From positions 1-64,000 of the forward strand of contig NZ_QFRA01000008.1 of NCBI RefSeq assembly GCF_003243515.1: a stretch of DNA of 64,000 nucleotides, given 5' to 3'. Source of the DNA: Corynebacterium kroppenstedtii (GTDB lineage Bacteria; Actinomycetota; Actinomycetes; Mycobacteriales; Mycobacteriaceae). Of the stretch, positions 1-8,298 are shown one piece after another. Made by a program: the position numbers and the translations under genes. The number at the start of each line of letters is the position of its first letter. Positions within the stretch are counted from its first letter, which is position 1. The notes under the pieces were generated by a model. The model worked only from the letters and a program-made list of their open reading frames with translations, had not been told where the DNA came from and did no database searches.

Positions 1-60
1 ATACGGTCATAACCACATCCTTTGTTTGTCACCAGCCTAGCAAATCCAAATAAGACAAAA

Positions 61-94
61 ATTAACCCACCGCGGGAAACTAGCCCGCAGTGGG
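61..94 (-). terminator. Rho-independent terminator of divIVA
   Basis: An inverted repeat pairs 66-76 with 84-94 (CCCACCGCGGG against CCCGCAGTGGG, one mismatch, 7-nt loop). Read on the minus strand the hairpin is followed by TTAATTTTTG, and it begins about 22 bp after the divIVA stop codon. Stem, loop and T-run all fit an intrinsic terminator ending the long leftward division operon. The remaining bases up to position 60 show nothing I recognise. Confidence 0.75.
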
Positions 95-116
95 TCGATG
101 AAGGAACGGGAATTAC

Positions 117-1169
117 CTAGTCATTGGACTCGAGCTGGCCGGCGGGTGCCGCAGAACCACGTGAGTTCAAATCCTCCAACTGGGATTCGAGGAAGGTCTT
201 CAGGCGGGTGCGGTATTCGCGCTCGAAGGTGCGGAGCTCTTCGATACGAGCCTCCAGAGCTTCCTGCTGCTTCTTCACGGTGGTCATGATCTCCGCGTGT
301 TTGCGCTCGGCGTCGCTACGCAGCTGATCTGCCTTCTCCTGAGCCGACCGGACCTGAGCCTCCGACTGTGCGGTGGCGTCGGAAATCATCGTCTCCGACT
401 TCTGCTTAGCATCTGCCATCATGGCCTCGGACTTCTGGCGAGCCTCGGCGATCATGGAGTCCGACTTCTGCTTAGCGTCATTGAGCTGGCTGGTGGAACG
501 GGATTCCGCATCGGCCAGCGTTCGCTTCGAGGACTCGTCAGCGTCGGAAATGGTCTTGTTGGCTGCAGTACGAGCCTCATCCAGCATGGACTGGGATTCC
601 TGACGGGCGTCGTTGGTGAGACGATCCGCCATCTCCTGAGCCAGGCTTAGGACGCGAGCTGCCTGCATGTGAGTCTCTGCGGTGGCCTCGCCGGTCTCGC
701 TGTCGGTACCAGGGACTGACGAAGCAGCCTGCGCGGGCTGTTGCGGCTGGCTTTGCTTCTCAGACTCAAAGCGAGCGCGAGCATCTGCCTCGGCCTGTTT
801 GCGAGCCTCGACCAGCCGTGCTTCGTACTCAGCTTCAAGGTTCTGGCGAACTTTCTGCTCAATGTCTCGGCGGAGTGACTGTTCCAGTTCACTGCGGACC
901 TGGCTCCCAACCTCCGCACGGAGAGCGCCCTCATCAACCGAGGACCCAGCACTTGGTGCCGATGCTGCAGAAGATGAAGCAGCATCACGAGACTCTGTCG
1001 AGTTGCTTTCTACGGCACTCTTGAGTTCAGAGTTTTCATCAAGCAGCTCACTGAGAGTGTCTTCGACAAGGTCGAGGAACTGGTCAACCTCATCCTCGTT
1101 GTAGCCACGCTTGCCGATCGGCGGCTTGCTGAACGCTACATTATGCACATCAGCGGGAGTCAGCTGCAT
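117..1169 (-). CDS. divIVA: DivIVA/Wag31 polar growth organiser
   Basis: DivIVA (Wag31, antigen 84) marks negatively curved membrane at the cell poles and recruits the apical elongation machinery of Corynebacteriales. The N-terminal lipid-binding DivIVA domain spans residues 1-60 (MQLTPADVHNVAFSKPP, then GYNEDEVDQFLDLVE). A Ser/Ala-rich linker follows, then a predicted coiled coil from about 75 to 340. Residues 187-296 are ten uninterrupted 11-residue repeats of the type DAKQKSDSMIA. The start is the ATG at 1169, preceded by AAGGGA; an in-frame start 23 codons upstream would add sequence foreign to the family. It is the last gene of the minus-strand cluster and ends at a hairpin terminator. 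Essential in the genus. Length 350 aa, normal for corynebacterial DivIVA. Confidence 0.95.
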   Translation of the reverse strand: MQLTPADVHNVAFSKPPIGKRGYNEDEVDQFLDLVEDTLSELLDENSELKSAVESNSTESRDAASSSAASAPSAGSSVDEGALRAEVGSQVRSELEQSLRRDIEQKVRQNLEAEYEARLVEARKQAEADARARFESEKQSQPQQPAQAASSVPGTDSETGEATAETHMQAARVLSLAQEMADRLTNDARQESQSMLDEARTAANKTISDADESSKRTLADAESRSTSQLNDAKQKSDSMIAEARQKSEAMMADAKQKSETMISDATAQSEAQVRSAQEKADQLRSDAERKHAEIMTTVKKQQEALEARIEELRTFEREYRTRLKTFLESQLEDLNSRGSAAPAGQLESND

Positions 1170-1512
1170 GGAAATTCCCTTCACTTTCATACGGAACGCC
1201 AACCGCCGTCCACCGCACGCGGTGGACTCGGATACCATCCCGAGTTTCTATCTGTCTCTGGAAACGCAGTTGTGAGATCTACTTTAACTTCATTGATAAC
1301 GCTTTACACGTTACATCGCCGAGAAATGTTCTGATCACAACAGCCCCGGCAACCTCAGCAGCTCGTAGCTACTACCGATTAGCCGTTGCTATCTACTGCG
1401 ACCCCAAAATATTCGATTAACGTCGTTAGTCTACCGCACTATAGCGCATATAGCGTATCAAGTGTCCCAATTTTTTCGCCAGTTTCACGAAAAGCTGGCC
1501 ACTCACGCGGAA
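1170..1512. other. Intergenic region upstream of divIVA
   Basis: 343 bp lie between the yggT stop and the divIVA start. No open frame here looks like a gene. The size suggests that divIVA has its own promoter besides read-through from yggT. On the minus strand a TAAAGT hexamer around 1280 fits the corynebacterial TANNNT -10 pattern, but no good -35 accompanies it, so I do not call a promoter position. Confidence 0.4.
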
Positions 1513-1818
1513 TTAGTACAAGCCGAACACGCCGGTCGGTCGGAATATCATCGCAATAACTTCCAGCGCGAAGAACAAAACGAGGACTGATAGGTCCAGG
1601 CCCACGCCGCCCCCAAGGTTGAGGGGAGGAATGAGTTTTCTCAGAGCTTTGACCGGCGGGTCTGTGACAACAAAGAAAGGCTCCGCAGCCAACGCAAACC
1701 ACCGCGGAGGCCGCCAAGACCGGGAGAAACTGGCGATCATTTCAACGACGATCCTGACAATCAGGATGAAAGAGTAAATCCGCGCGATCGTATAGATAGT
1801 GAGCGAAAGAGCAGTCAC
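1513..1818 (-). CDS. YggT family membrane protein
   Basis: A 101-residue integral membrane protein of the YggT family (Rv2146c-like). Two hydrophobic segments, about residues 3-27 and 74-94, flank a polar loop containing RPPRWFALAAEPFF and DPPVKALRKLIPP, the conserved family loop. The GTG start at 1818 has AAAGGA just upstream. It sits between sepF and divIVA as in most Actinobacteria, and homologs elsewhere are tied to membrane or division functions, but no biochemical role is established. Function here is inferred from neighbourhood only. Confidence 0.85.
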   Translation of the reverse strand: MTALSLTIYTIARIYSFILIVRIVVEMIASFSRSWRPPRWFALAAEPFFVVTDPPVKALRKLIPPLNLGGGVGLDLSVLVLFFALEVIAMIFRPTGVFGLY

Positions 1819-1876
1819 ACGTGTCCTTTACCGCATTAACAAATAATTTCGATTCAGCGTACCGGACTGACGGGGC

Positions 1877-2401
1877 TTAGAGAGAGTCGGGCTCTTTCAG
1901 CTGCTCTTTCTGCTCGTCATCCAACCTGACGCCTTTCGGAATCAGCGCAAACTTGCGCGGAGTAAGTTTCTCGGTCCTCGCGTCGAGCGCGATCTGAATC
2001 CCCGCAGCAAAGTCGGCAACACGCTGCGCCTGGGACTTTTCCATCGCGGATACGTCGTAAACAACGATGTCACCGTTGCGGAATGCCTCCCCAATTTGGT
2101 GGGCTTGCCGGAACGAGGCCAGGGTTATCCGCACAATCTCGGGCTCACGAGGCGTCTCTGTCGTCGTTCCCCGGGATTCCGGCGTCGACGAGGAGTAATA
2201 GCGGGATCCACCGTAGCTACTCCCCGACCGATAACCATAGGAATCGCGGGAATAAGAGTCGGCGTGGCGCTCGCGCTCTACGGGGCGATCGTCGTAATCG
2301 TCGTAGTCCTCGTAATCATCGTCATAATAACTATCGCGTTTATAGTCTTCTACAGGCTGAAGGCCGAAGAATTCTTTTACTTTATCCATTGAGCCGGCCA
2401 T
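1877..2401 (-). CDS. sepF: Cell division protein SepF
   Basis: SepF is a membrane anchor and bundling partner for FtsZ; actinobacteria lack FtsA and use SepF instead. The protein (174 aa) has the N-terminal amphipathic segment MDKVKEFFGLQP, then a long Asp/Tyr and Ser/Arg-rich disordered linker (about residues 22-85). A C-terminal globular SepF domain follows (about 88-170, with IVRITLASFRQAHQIGEAF and the GDIVVYDVSAM strand-helix). GGAGGAAGG precedes the ATG. It lies between yggS and yggT in the conserved ftsZ-pgeF-yggS-sepF order. The linker is unusually rich in DYDD repeats but otherwise typical. Confidence 0.93.
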   Translation of the reverse strand: MAGSMDKVKEFFGLQPVEDYKRDSYYDDDYEDYDDYDDRPVERERHADSYSRDSYGYRSGSSYGGSRYYSSSTPESRGTTTETPREPEIVRITLASFRQAHQIGEAFRNGDIVVYDVSAMEKSQAQRVADFAAGIQIALDARTEKLTPRKFALIPKGVRLDDEQKEQLKEPDSL

Positions 2402-2429
2402 AGTAAGAGTCCTTCCTCCGTTGATATGC

Positions 2430-3182
2430 TCACAAAGTTACTGGCCTAGAGCCAAGAATAGCTGTTCCGACACGCACAACTGTTGATCCGGTCGCAATCG
2501 CATTTTCCAGATCGCCCGACATCCCGGCCGACAAACCCCCGCAACCACCGTACTTCTGGCGAATGGCCTCAGATAATTCAGCAGCGCGGGCAAAGACCTC
2601 TGCTGAATCATCATCCCGCGGCGGCACCACCATCAGCCCCTCGAGAGTGAGATACTGCGACGAATTGATGGCGTCTGCGAGGGAATCGAGATCATTTTCC
2701 TTCGCTCCCCCTCGCGACGGATCACCGTCGGCACTCCACTGAATAAAAACTGGGAGCTGATCGACGTTCTCGTGCTCACTACTTACACGGTCACCGGCGT
2801 CTAGAGCGCGCTTCACACCGTTGTCAAGACCATGAACAATTTTGAGCCGATCAACAGTATGAACCCGGTGAGCCCACCGTGCAATGTGATTGGTCTTCTT
2901 CGACTGCACCTGGCCGATCATGTCGATATGAAGACCCACTCCATTTTCGCCGAGCCGGCGGGCTTTATCACGCGCTTCCTGCTCACGGTTTTCACCCACC
3001 ACGGTGACCCCACAGTCCGCTAATGCCTGGAGGTCCTCGTAGGGGTGAAACTTTGTGACCGGCAGTAGCTCAATATCTTTAGGATCTCGCCCTACTGACT
3101 CAGCTGCGCGTGCAATGCGACGGGATACCTCGTCAAGGCGGGACGACAACTCCGCTTTCCGTTCGTCGTAGGTAGCCATCAC
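2430..3182 (-). CDS. YggS/PLPBP family pyridoxal phosphate-binding protein
   Basis: A member of the YggS/PROSC family, PLP-binding proteins involved in PLP homeostasis with no known catalytic reaction. The PLP lysine lies in LLPVTKFHP (about residue 44). HIDMIGQVQSKKTN is the family signature, and the phosphate-binding end is seen in GLSAGMSGDLENAIATGS followed by VVRVGTAILGSR. Full length at 250 aa. GTG at 3182 and ATG at 3179 are adjacent possible starts; AAAGGA upstream suits the GTG slightly better. It is part of the ftsZ-pgeF-yggS-sepF string. Confidence 0.9.
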   Translation of the reverse strand: MMATYDERKAELSSRLDEVSRRIARAAESVGRDPKDIELLPVTKFHPYEDLQALADCGVTVVGENREQEARDKARRLGENGVGLHIDMIGQVQSKKTNHIARWAHRVHTVDRLKIVHGLDNGVKRALDAGDRVSSEHENVDQLPVFIQWSADGDPSRGGAKENDLDSLADAINSSQYLTLEGLMVVPPRDDDSAEVFARAAELSEAIRQKYGGCGGLSAGMSGDLENAIATGSTVVRVGTAILGSRPVTL

Positions 3183-3278
3183 CAGCCCATTCCTTTCCAG
3201 CTACTCACATTATTTGCCTGCCAGCGACCTCTTCGCCGGTCAGCCACGCACCCGCTTGTCGGCGACGGCGACGCGATC

Positions 3279-4079
3279 TTATGTCCACGCCTCCGACGGC
3301 ATCCACACTGCGGCCGCCTGTCTACCTGTCGTGCCCTCACGCCTGTACGAGAAGAACGTTGCATCCTCACTAATCGTGCACCGGGGATCCGCATCAATTA
3401 CTGTGACGCCCATACTCATCAGTTGACGAACCAACCCTCGTCGTAAATCAAGACTCGGAGTTCCCCATTGCGTGGTGCTCGATGACCCGGGCAGGTGCTG
3501 CTCTACATCACGGACCATATCAGCGGGCACTTCATACCGTTCTCCCGACGCGGCCGCGCCCATCAGTGCGTGCATGTGTGCCGACTTGGCTCCACAGTGG
3601 ATCATCGTTTCCACCGTCGCTTTGACGATCCCGTTGCGCGCGCCCAATCGACCCGCGTGAACGGCGGCAACAATGCCGGACACGTCGTCAGAGAGGAGCA
3701 ACGGCACGCAGTCCGCGGTGAGCACGACCAAGGCTAAGTCACGTTCGGTCGTGACCATCGCGTCCGTTGCCTCGATTGGGCTTGTCATCGAACTATTAAC
3801 GACAATAACCGTCGGGGAATGAATCTGTTCCATGTAGAGAACACGATCCATGGGAAGACCTAGAACCCGAGCAAAGTGCTCGCGGTTCTCGGCGACGGCA
3901 GCTGGGTCATCGCCGACGTGATCGCCGAGATTGAATGATTTATAGGGCGCACGGGAAACCCCGCCGGCTCGCGTAGTCATGACTTTGCGAACGCGACGGG
4001 GTTTTGGAGTGGGATTGTTAATCGTCACGCCATCCTTCTGTTTCTTTACGACTTCTTTCCGATGACCCGGATTCTTCAC
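3279..4079 (-). CDS. pgeF: PgeF-type multicopper polyphenol oxidase-fold (laccase domain) protein
   Basis: A homolog of YfiH/YlmD/PgeF (peptidoglycan editing factor). In E. coli PgeF removes mis-incorporated L-Ser from peptidoglycan precursors; related proteins also show purine nucleoside phosphorylase or laccase-like activity in vitro. Visible motifs are TTRAGGVSRAPYKSFNLGD, MEQIHSPTV, LTADCVPLLL (metal-ligand Cys), VAAVHAGRLGARNG (metal-ligand His) and the C-terminal CTISEDATFFSYRR followed by GR. The GTG start lies 17 bp after ftsZ. Location directly after ftsZ is conserved in Actinobacteria and fits a role in cell-wall fidelity. The substrate here is not determined by sequence. Confidence 0.85.
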   Translation of the reverse strand: MKNPGHRKEVVKKQKDGVTINNPTPKPRRVRKVMTTRAGGVSRAPYKSFNLGDHVGDDPAAVAENREHFARVLGLPMDRVLYMEQIHSPTVIVVNSSMTSPIEATDAMVTTERDLALVVLTADCVPLLLSDDVSGIVAAVHAGRLGARNGIVKATVETMIHCGAKSAHMHALMGAAASGERYEVPADMVRDVEQHLPGSSSTTQWGTPSLDLRRGLVRQLMSMGVTVIDADPRCTISEDATFFSYRREGTTGRQAAAVWMPSEAWT

Positions 4080-4096
4080 GCTGGCCCGGATCCTTT

Positions 4097-5512
4097 TTAG
4101 GAGAAGGGCAGATCCAGATCGTCATCGTCGTCGTCAAAGTCGTTACGGGAGTCATTCCCCCGCTGCGGCTGTGTGCCACCACGCTGCAGATCGGACTGTT
4201 CCTCAGAGAATCTATGCCGGCTACCGGAGGTGAAAAGTCCGCGGTTCGCCTCAGACTGGTAGGCGCCACCGCTGCTCTGGGGACGCCCAGCAGATCCGTC
4301 GGACTGTCCATAAGGCTGCCGGGAGCCGCTATCCCCTGAGCCGCCAATTGGTTGCGACCCGGCGGACGCTCCGAAACCGCGGTCCGCAGAGCTGTGCTCA
4401 CGGCGCTGGAAGGAGGACGTCATCTGCTCACGAGCGCCCGCGGAACCCGAGAATGAGGCACTGGCCGGCTGACCTGCGAAGACGTCACGCGCATTCGATT
4501 CCCGTGGTGCCGGCGTCGTTTGGGAATTCGCCGGCTGGGCAGCATGTGCACCGCTTGATTGCTCGGTGCTGTCGTCAAACCCAGTAGCGATCACGGTGAC
4601 TCGAACCTCGTCACCGAGGTTTTCGTCGATAATCGTTCCAAAAATGATGTTGGCGTCATCAGAGGCCAGGTTGGCAACAACATTGGCTGCATCATTGACC
4701 TCGAAGAGGCCGATGTCAGATCCGCCCGCGAAGGACAACAAGACACCGTGGGCGCCCTCCATGGTGTTTTCCAACAGAGGGGAACTAATGGCCAATTCGG
4801 TAGCTTGAGCGGCACGCCCTTCACCACGAGCCGCACCGATCCCCATCAAAGCTGAACCGGCATCCGACATGACTGAGCGAACGTCAGCAAAGTCAACGTT
4901 AATGACACCCGGGGTGGTAATCAGGTCGGTGATGCCTCGGACACCATTGTGGAGAACTTCGTCAGCCTGGCGGAAAGCCTCCATCATCGAGACGTTCTTA
5001 TCGCCCATCTGAAGCAAGCGGTCATTCGGAATGACAATCAACGTGTCACACACGTCGCGCAAAGCTTCGATCCCCTCAAGAGCCTGCTTCGTCCGGCGCG
5101 GCCCTTCGAAGGTAAACGGACGGGTCACAACACCGACGGTCAACGCACCTTGTTTCTTCGCAATGCTCGCGACCACCGGGGCGGCACCCGTTCCGGTTCC
5201 ACCACCTTCACCTGCGGTAACGAAGACCATATCCGCACCCTGCAGGGTGGATTCAATCTGGTCACGATGATCCTCAGCAGACTTCCGACCTACCTCAGGG
5301 TTGGCGCCAGCCCCCAGGCCACGGGTCGCTTCGCGGCCGATGTCAAGCTTGACGTCCGCGTCAGTGAACATAAGCGCCTGAGAGTCGGTGTTCACGGCGA
5401 TGAACTCGACTCCCTTGAGGCCATCTTCAATCATGCGATTGACAGCGTTGACGCCGCCGCCGCCAACGCCAACCACTTTGATGATGGCGAGGTAGTTATC
5501 CGATGTCGTCAT
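4097..5512 (-). CDS. ftsZ: Cell division GTPase FtsZ
   Basis: FtsZ is the tubulin-like GTPase whose filaments form the Z-ring. The GTP-binding domain includes VVGVGGGGVNAVNRM, NTDSQAL and the signature GEGGGTGTGAAPVVA (about residues 101-115). The T7 synergy loop is VINVDFADVRSVM. Residues from about 320 form a long disordered Gly/Ser/Gln linker, ending in an acidic C-terminal peptide NDFDDDDDDLDLPFS that should bind SepF. Length 471 aa, with a linker somewhat longer than in mycobacteria. It follows ftsQ after a 236-bp gap that probably carries dedicated promoters. Confidence 0.97.
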   Translation of the reverse strand: MTTSDNYLAIIKVVGVGGGGVNAVNRMIEDGLKGVEFIAVNTDSQALMFTDADVKLDIGREATRGLGAGANPEVGRKSAEDHRDQIESTLQGADMVFVTAGEGGGTGTGAAPVVASIAKKQGALTVGVVTRPFTFEGPRRTKQALEGIEALRDVCDTLIVIPNDRLLQMGDKNVSMMEAFRQADEVLHNGVRGITDLITTPGVINVDFADVRSVMSDAGSALMGIGAARGEGRAAQATELAISSPLLENTMEGAHGVLLSFAGGSDIGLFEVNDAANVVANLASDDANIIFGTIIDENLGDEVRVTVIATGFDDSTEQSSGAHAAQPANSQTTPAPRESNARDVFAGQPASASFSGSAGAREQMTSSFQRREHSSADRGFGASAGSQPIGGSGDSGSRQPYGQSDGSAGRPQSSGGAYQSEANRGLFTSGSRHRFSEEQSDLQRGGTQPQRGNDSRNDFDDDDDDLDLPFS

Positions 5513-5748
5513 GGTTGTAGGGCTCGCCTTTCGTTACACGATCTATCGCTATCGAACTGTACGGTCTGCGCAAAGACTACAGGATGTTGCCACCTTTATT
5601 GCAGAGGCGCAACGGCCCGTAGCAAAGAATTTTATTTTTTACGTTTCTATAATGCTTGTGAACAGACCAAACACGTGGTGACTAATCCATTCGGCGTGTC
5701 GCAAGTCTAAACCTTAACTTTAGGCTTTACCTGCAGTTATGGTTCACA
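5513..5748 (-). promoter_or_regulatory. ftsQ-ftsZ intergenic region, likely ftsZ promoter
   Basis: This is the largest gap inside the dcw cluster between ftsQ and divIVA and is AT-rich compared with its surroundings. On the minus strand a TATAGA hexamer at 5646-5651 is a plausible -10 (TANNNT) for ftsZ, giving a 5' leader of about 130 nt. The -35 is weak. An overlapping TATAAT on the opposite strand (5648-5653) faces ftsQ and is probably coincidental. Confidence 0.35.
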
Positions 5749-6591
5749 CTAGTCCTTGACCGAGACCTGAGCCGGGTTGGAAACATCCCATACACGTCCT
5801 TCTCGCTGAAGCACGGCCTTCGTCGCTTCTGCTTTAGACGACGCATTATTACTCGTTCCCCATTTCACTGTTTTCTCGTCTTTGAAAACTAACGAAATGT
5901 TATTTTCATTCTGGGCATCAATATGATCAATATCGCCGACGATACCCGGCGCGTGCTCGTGAACAGCCTGGGCGACGTGTGCCACTGCACGTGCAGTCTC
6001 CTCGTCGGGAGAAGTGTTCCCATCCAGCTTCAATGCCCCGTCCGGATGCGGAGAAACGTCGAACTCGCGCCCGTTATCGTCGAAAAGATGATCGCCATCA
6101 TCGTCCACATAAAACGCGACGGTTGCTTCCTTTACCGAAATCGAGATAGTCCGCGGCCAGGAGCGCTCCACCGTAGCCTTCGTGACCCACGGCAATCCGA
6201 CAACATGTGACGCTGCGGCATGAGTATCAATCCGGGTCATATTCTGGCCCTCATGGATCCCCGAGGCGGCAATGATGTCCTCTTTCGAGGTCTGCTCATT
6301 ACCTTTAACGGAAAATGAGGACACGGTCAGGATGGGAGCGGTGCGGAGAACCACCGCGCCGACCAAAAGGAGAAGCACGATGATGAGGACTGCTCCCCAC
6401 CACCGGCGGCGACGTCGACGACGGCTCTCACCCTGAGATTCTTTACGGCCACCGGAATGAATGACACGTGAGTGCTCCCTCTCTTCGTCAGAGTCGACGG
6501 GGGAACTAAAGTTGTCGATGGGTACGCTGCGCCCCGGCTGTCTGCCTTTAGCGCCAGCGTTTTTACGCGACGCTTTTCGTGAGCCTCTCAC
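5749..6591 (-). CDS. ftsQ: Cell division protein FtsQ
   Basis: FtsQ is a bitopic divisome protein that scaffolds FtsL/FtsB-type partners at the septum. The basic cytoplasmic tail (residues 1-63, ending in a run of eight Arg) is followed by one membrane segment (about 64-84). The POTRA domain starts around residue 88 (LTVSSFSVKGNEQTSKEDI), followed by the FtsQ domain with LPWVTKATVERSWPRTISI, a strongly conserved family stretch. GTG start with AGGAAG upstream. It lies 41 bp after murC. Length 280 aa, normal for the genus. Confidence 0.93.
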   Translation of the reverse strand: MRGSRKASRKNAGAKGRQPGRSVPIDNFSSPVDSDEEREHSRVIHSGGRKESQGESRRRRRRRWWGAVLIIVLLLLVGAVVLRTAPILTVSSFSVKGNEQTSKEDIIAASGIHEGQNMTRIDTHAAASHVVGLPWVTKATVERSWPRTISISVKEATVAFYVDDDGDHLFDDNGREFDVSPHPDGALKLDGNTSPDEETARAVAHVAQAVHEHAPGIVGDIDHIDAQNENNISLVFKDEKTVKWGTSNNASSKAEATKAVLQREGRVWDVSNPAQVSVKD

Positions 6592-6632
6592 TAGTTCTTC
6601 CTACTTACCTCTCACCCAGGTCACGTTGAAAC

Positions 6633-8246
6633 CTACTGCAGGGGTTCATGCAATGCTGCAGCAATTGGATCTGCCAGCATAGTCACTGTTCCTGCGCCCA
6701 TAGTCAAAATGATGTCGCCGGGCCCCGCGATGCTGCTCACCATGCGAGGAACCTCGTCGACTCGATGGGCGGCGTGCGTCGGAATAGTCATCTGGTCGAT
6801 GATCAGATCACTCGTCACCCCAGGAATGGGCTTCTCACGGGCACCATAAATGTCCATCACGATGGCCTCGTCGGCGAGGGACAAAGCCTCAGCAAATTCC
6901 GAAGCGAATTCCTCAGTCCGGGAATACATGTGGGGTTGGAAGACGACAATCACCCTGCGCTGGTGGCCCGCCACGGGATCCATCGCCCGGATCTTTTCCC
7001 GCGCCGCGGTCAACACCGCCCGCACCTCGGTCGGGTGATGGGCGTAATCGTCGTAAACTGACGCTCCCTCACAATAACCATGCGCAATGGTCCCATGTGA
7101 TTCGAACCGACGGCGCACGCCCTGGAAGCCGTTGACACCACTCACGGCGCGCTCACGGTCAGCCCCGACAAGAACCGACGAGACAATTGCAGCGACAGCA
7201 TTGAGAACCATGTGTTTTCCGGGGATATGCATCCCAACACGGTGAGTGCTCGTATCCGCCTCATTCGCCTCGCCACCCGAGTTCTCAGCCGACGCATGTG
7301 CGGGTAGGGAAATACGGATCAGTGCATCCGTGCGGTCAGGCTTCGGGGTGATCTCTGTAATTTCGGCACCCACCGGGATCGACGGATGGCGTGTACATGC
7401 ATCACTCGTCCCATACCCAATAACGTTTATTCTGTTCCCTTGTTGGACAATCCTCTCACCCAGTGCCGCAGCGTGCGGGTCGTCCACGCAGACCACCAGA
7501 TACCCACCGTCGACGATGCGGTCCGCAAACTCATCGAACACGTGAATATACGATTCTTCGGAACCATAAAAATCGAGGTGATCCGCCTCAATGTTGGTCA
7601 CCACCGCAACATTGGGAGAATAGGTCAACAACGACGCGTCGGACTCATCTGCTTCAGCAACGAACACTGAGCCCGTGCCATGATGCGCGTTCGTCCCGGT
7701 CCTGGAGAGCTGTCCTCCCACGGCGAAACCGGGATCCATCCCTGCCTGCTGCAGCGCAATCACTGCCAGCGACGTGGTCGAGGTTTTTCCGTGAGTCCCG
7801 GCGATGAGTAAAGCATCGTGGTCAAGCAGGAGTGCGCCTAAGACGTCGGACCGCGTGACCACCGGGATTCCCCGTTCACGGGCGCTCACAAGCTCCGGAT
7901 TGTCCTGGGGAATAGCAGCAAACGAGGTCACCACACATGTCGGCGTATCGCCCGTCAAGTCCAGGTTCTCCGCCTTGTGCTCCGTAGCAATCAATGCCCC
8001 GGCGGCTCGTAAAGCCAAGATGGTGAGCGAATCTTTCATGTCCGACCCGGTGACCGTATATCCGCGGTCTAACAAGATCCGGGCCACCCCAGACATGCCC
8101 ACACCACCGATGCCCACCATATGGACATGTCGGAGTTCATCGGGGGTTATTGCATGTGCCGGATTGACGCGTCGGGCATGACGCTCTAGGTGCATGGTGT
8201 GCCCAGCATTCTTCGTGTGCCCGGTAGGTTCGTCGTTATGTGCCAC
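6633..8246 (-). CDS. murC: UDP-N-acetylmuramate-L-alanine ligase MurC
   Basis: MurC adds L-Ala to UDP-MurNAc in the cytoplasm using ATP. Motifs are the N-terminal Rossmann loop HMVGIGGVGMSGVARIL, the P-loop AGTHGKTSTTS (about residues 148-158), EADESDASLL and the C-terminal DDYAHHPTEV. I place the start at the GTG at 8246 because a strong AAGGAG (8254-8259) lies just upstream. An earlier in-frame start at 8315 would add 23 residues and overlap murG. Length 537 aa, slightly long because of an N-terminal extension of about 37 residues before the Rossmann fold. Also contains a variable insert rich in Glu/Ser around residues 300-320. Confidence 0.94.
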   Translation of the reverse strand: MAHNDEPTGHTKNAGHTMHLERHARRVNPAHAITPDELRHVHMVGIGGVGMSGVARILLDRGYTVTGSDMKDSLTILALRAAGALIATEHKAENLDLTGDTPTCVVTSFAAIPQDNPELVSARERGIPVVTRSDVLGALLLDHDALLIAGTHGKTSTTSLAVIALQQAGMDPGFAVGGQLSRTGTNAHHGTGSVFVAEADESDASLLTYSPNVAVVTNIEADHLDFYGSEESYIHVFDEFADRIVDGGYLVVCVDDPHAAALGERIVQQGNRINVIGYGTSDACTRHPSIPVGAEITEITPKPDRTDALIRISLPAHASAENSGGEANEADTSTHRVGMHIPGKHMVLNAVAAIVSSVLVGADRERAVSGVNGFQGVRRRFESHGTIAHGYCEGASVYDDYAHHPTEVRAVLTAAREKIRAMDPVAGHQRRVIVVFQPHMYSRTEEFASEFAEALSLADEAIVMDIYGAREKPIPGVTSDLIIDQMTIPTHAAHRVDEVPRMVSSIAGPGDIILTMGAGTVTMLADPIAAALHEPLQ

Positions 8247-8298
8247 TACTTCGCTCCTTGACTGTGAACAGGTAATTACGGGAACAGCTACATGGACA

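Noticed and set aside
5648..5653. Perfect TATAAT on the plus strand in the ftsQ-ftsZ gap
   Set aside because: It would fire antisense into ftsQ, has no matching -35, and overlaps a minus-strand TATAGA that better explains the site.
4949..5710. 253-codon plus-strand open frame opposite ftsZ
   Set aside because: It lies antisense to the conserved FtsZ GTPase domain and its product has no family features; long antisense frames are common at this GC content.
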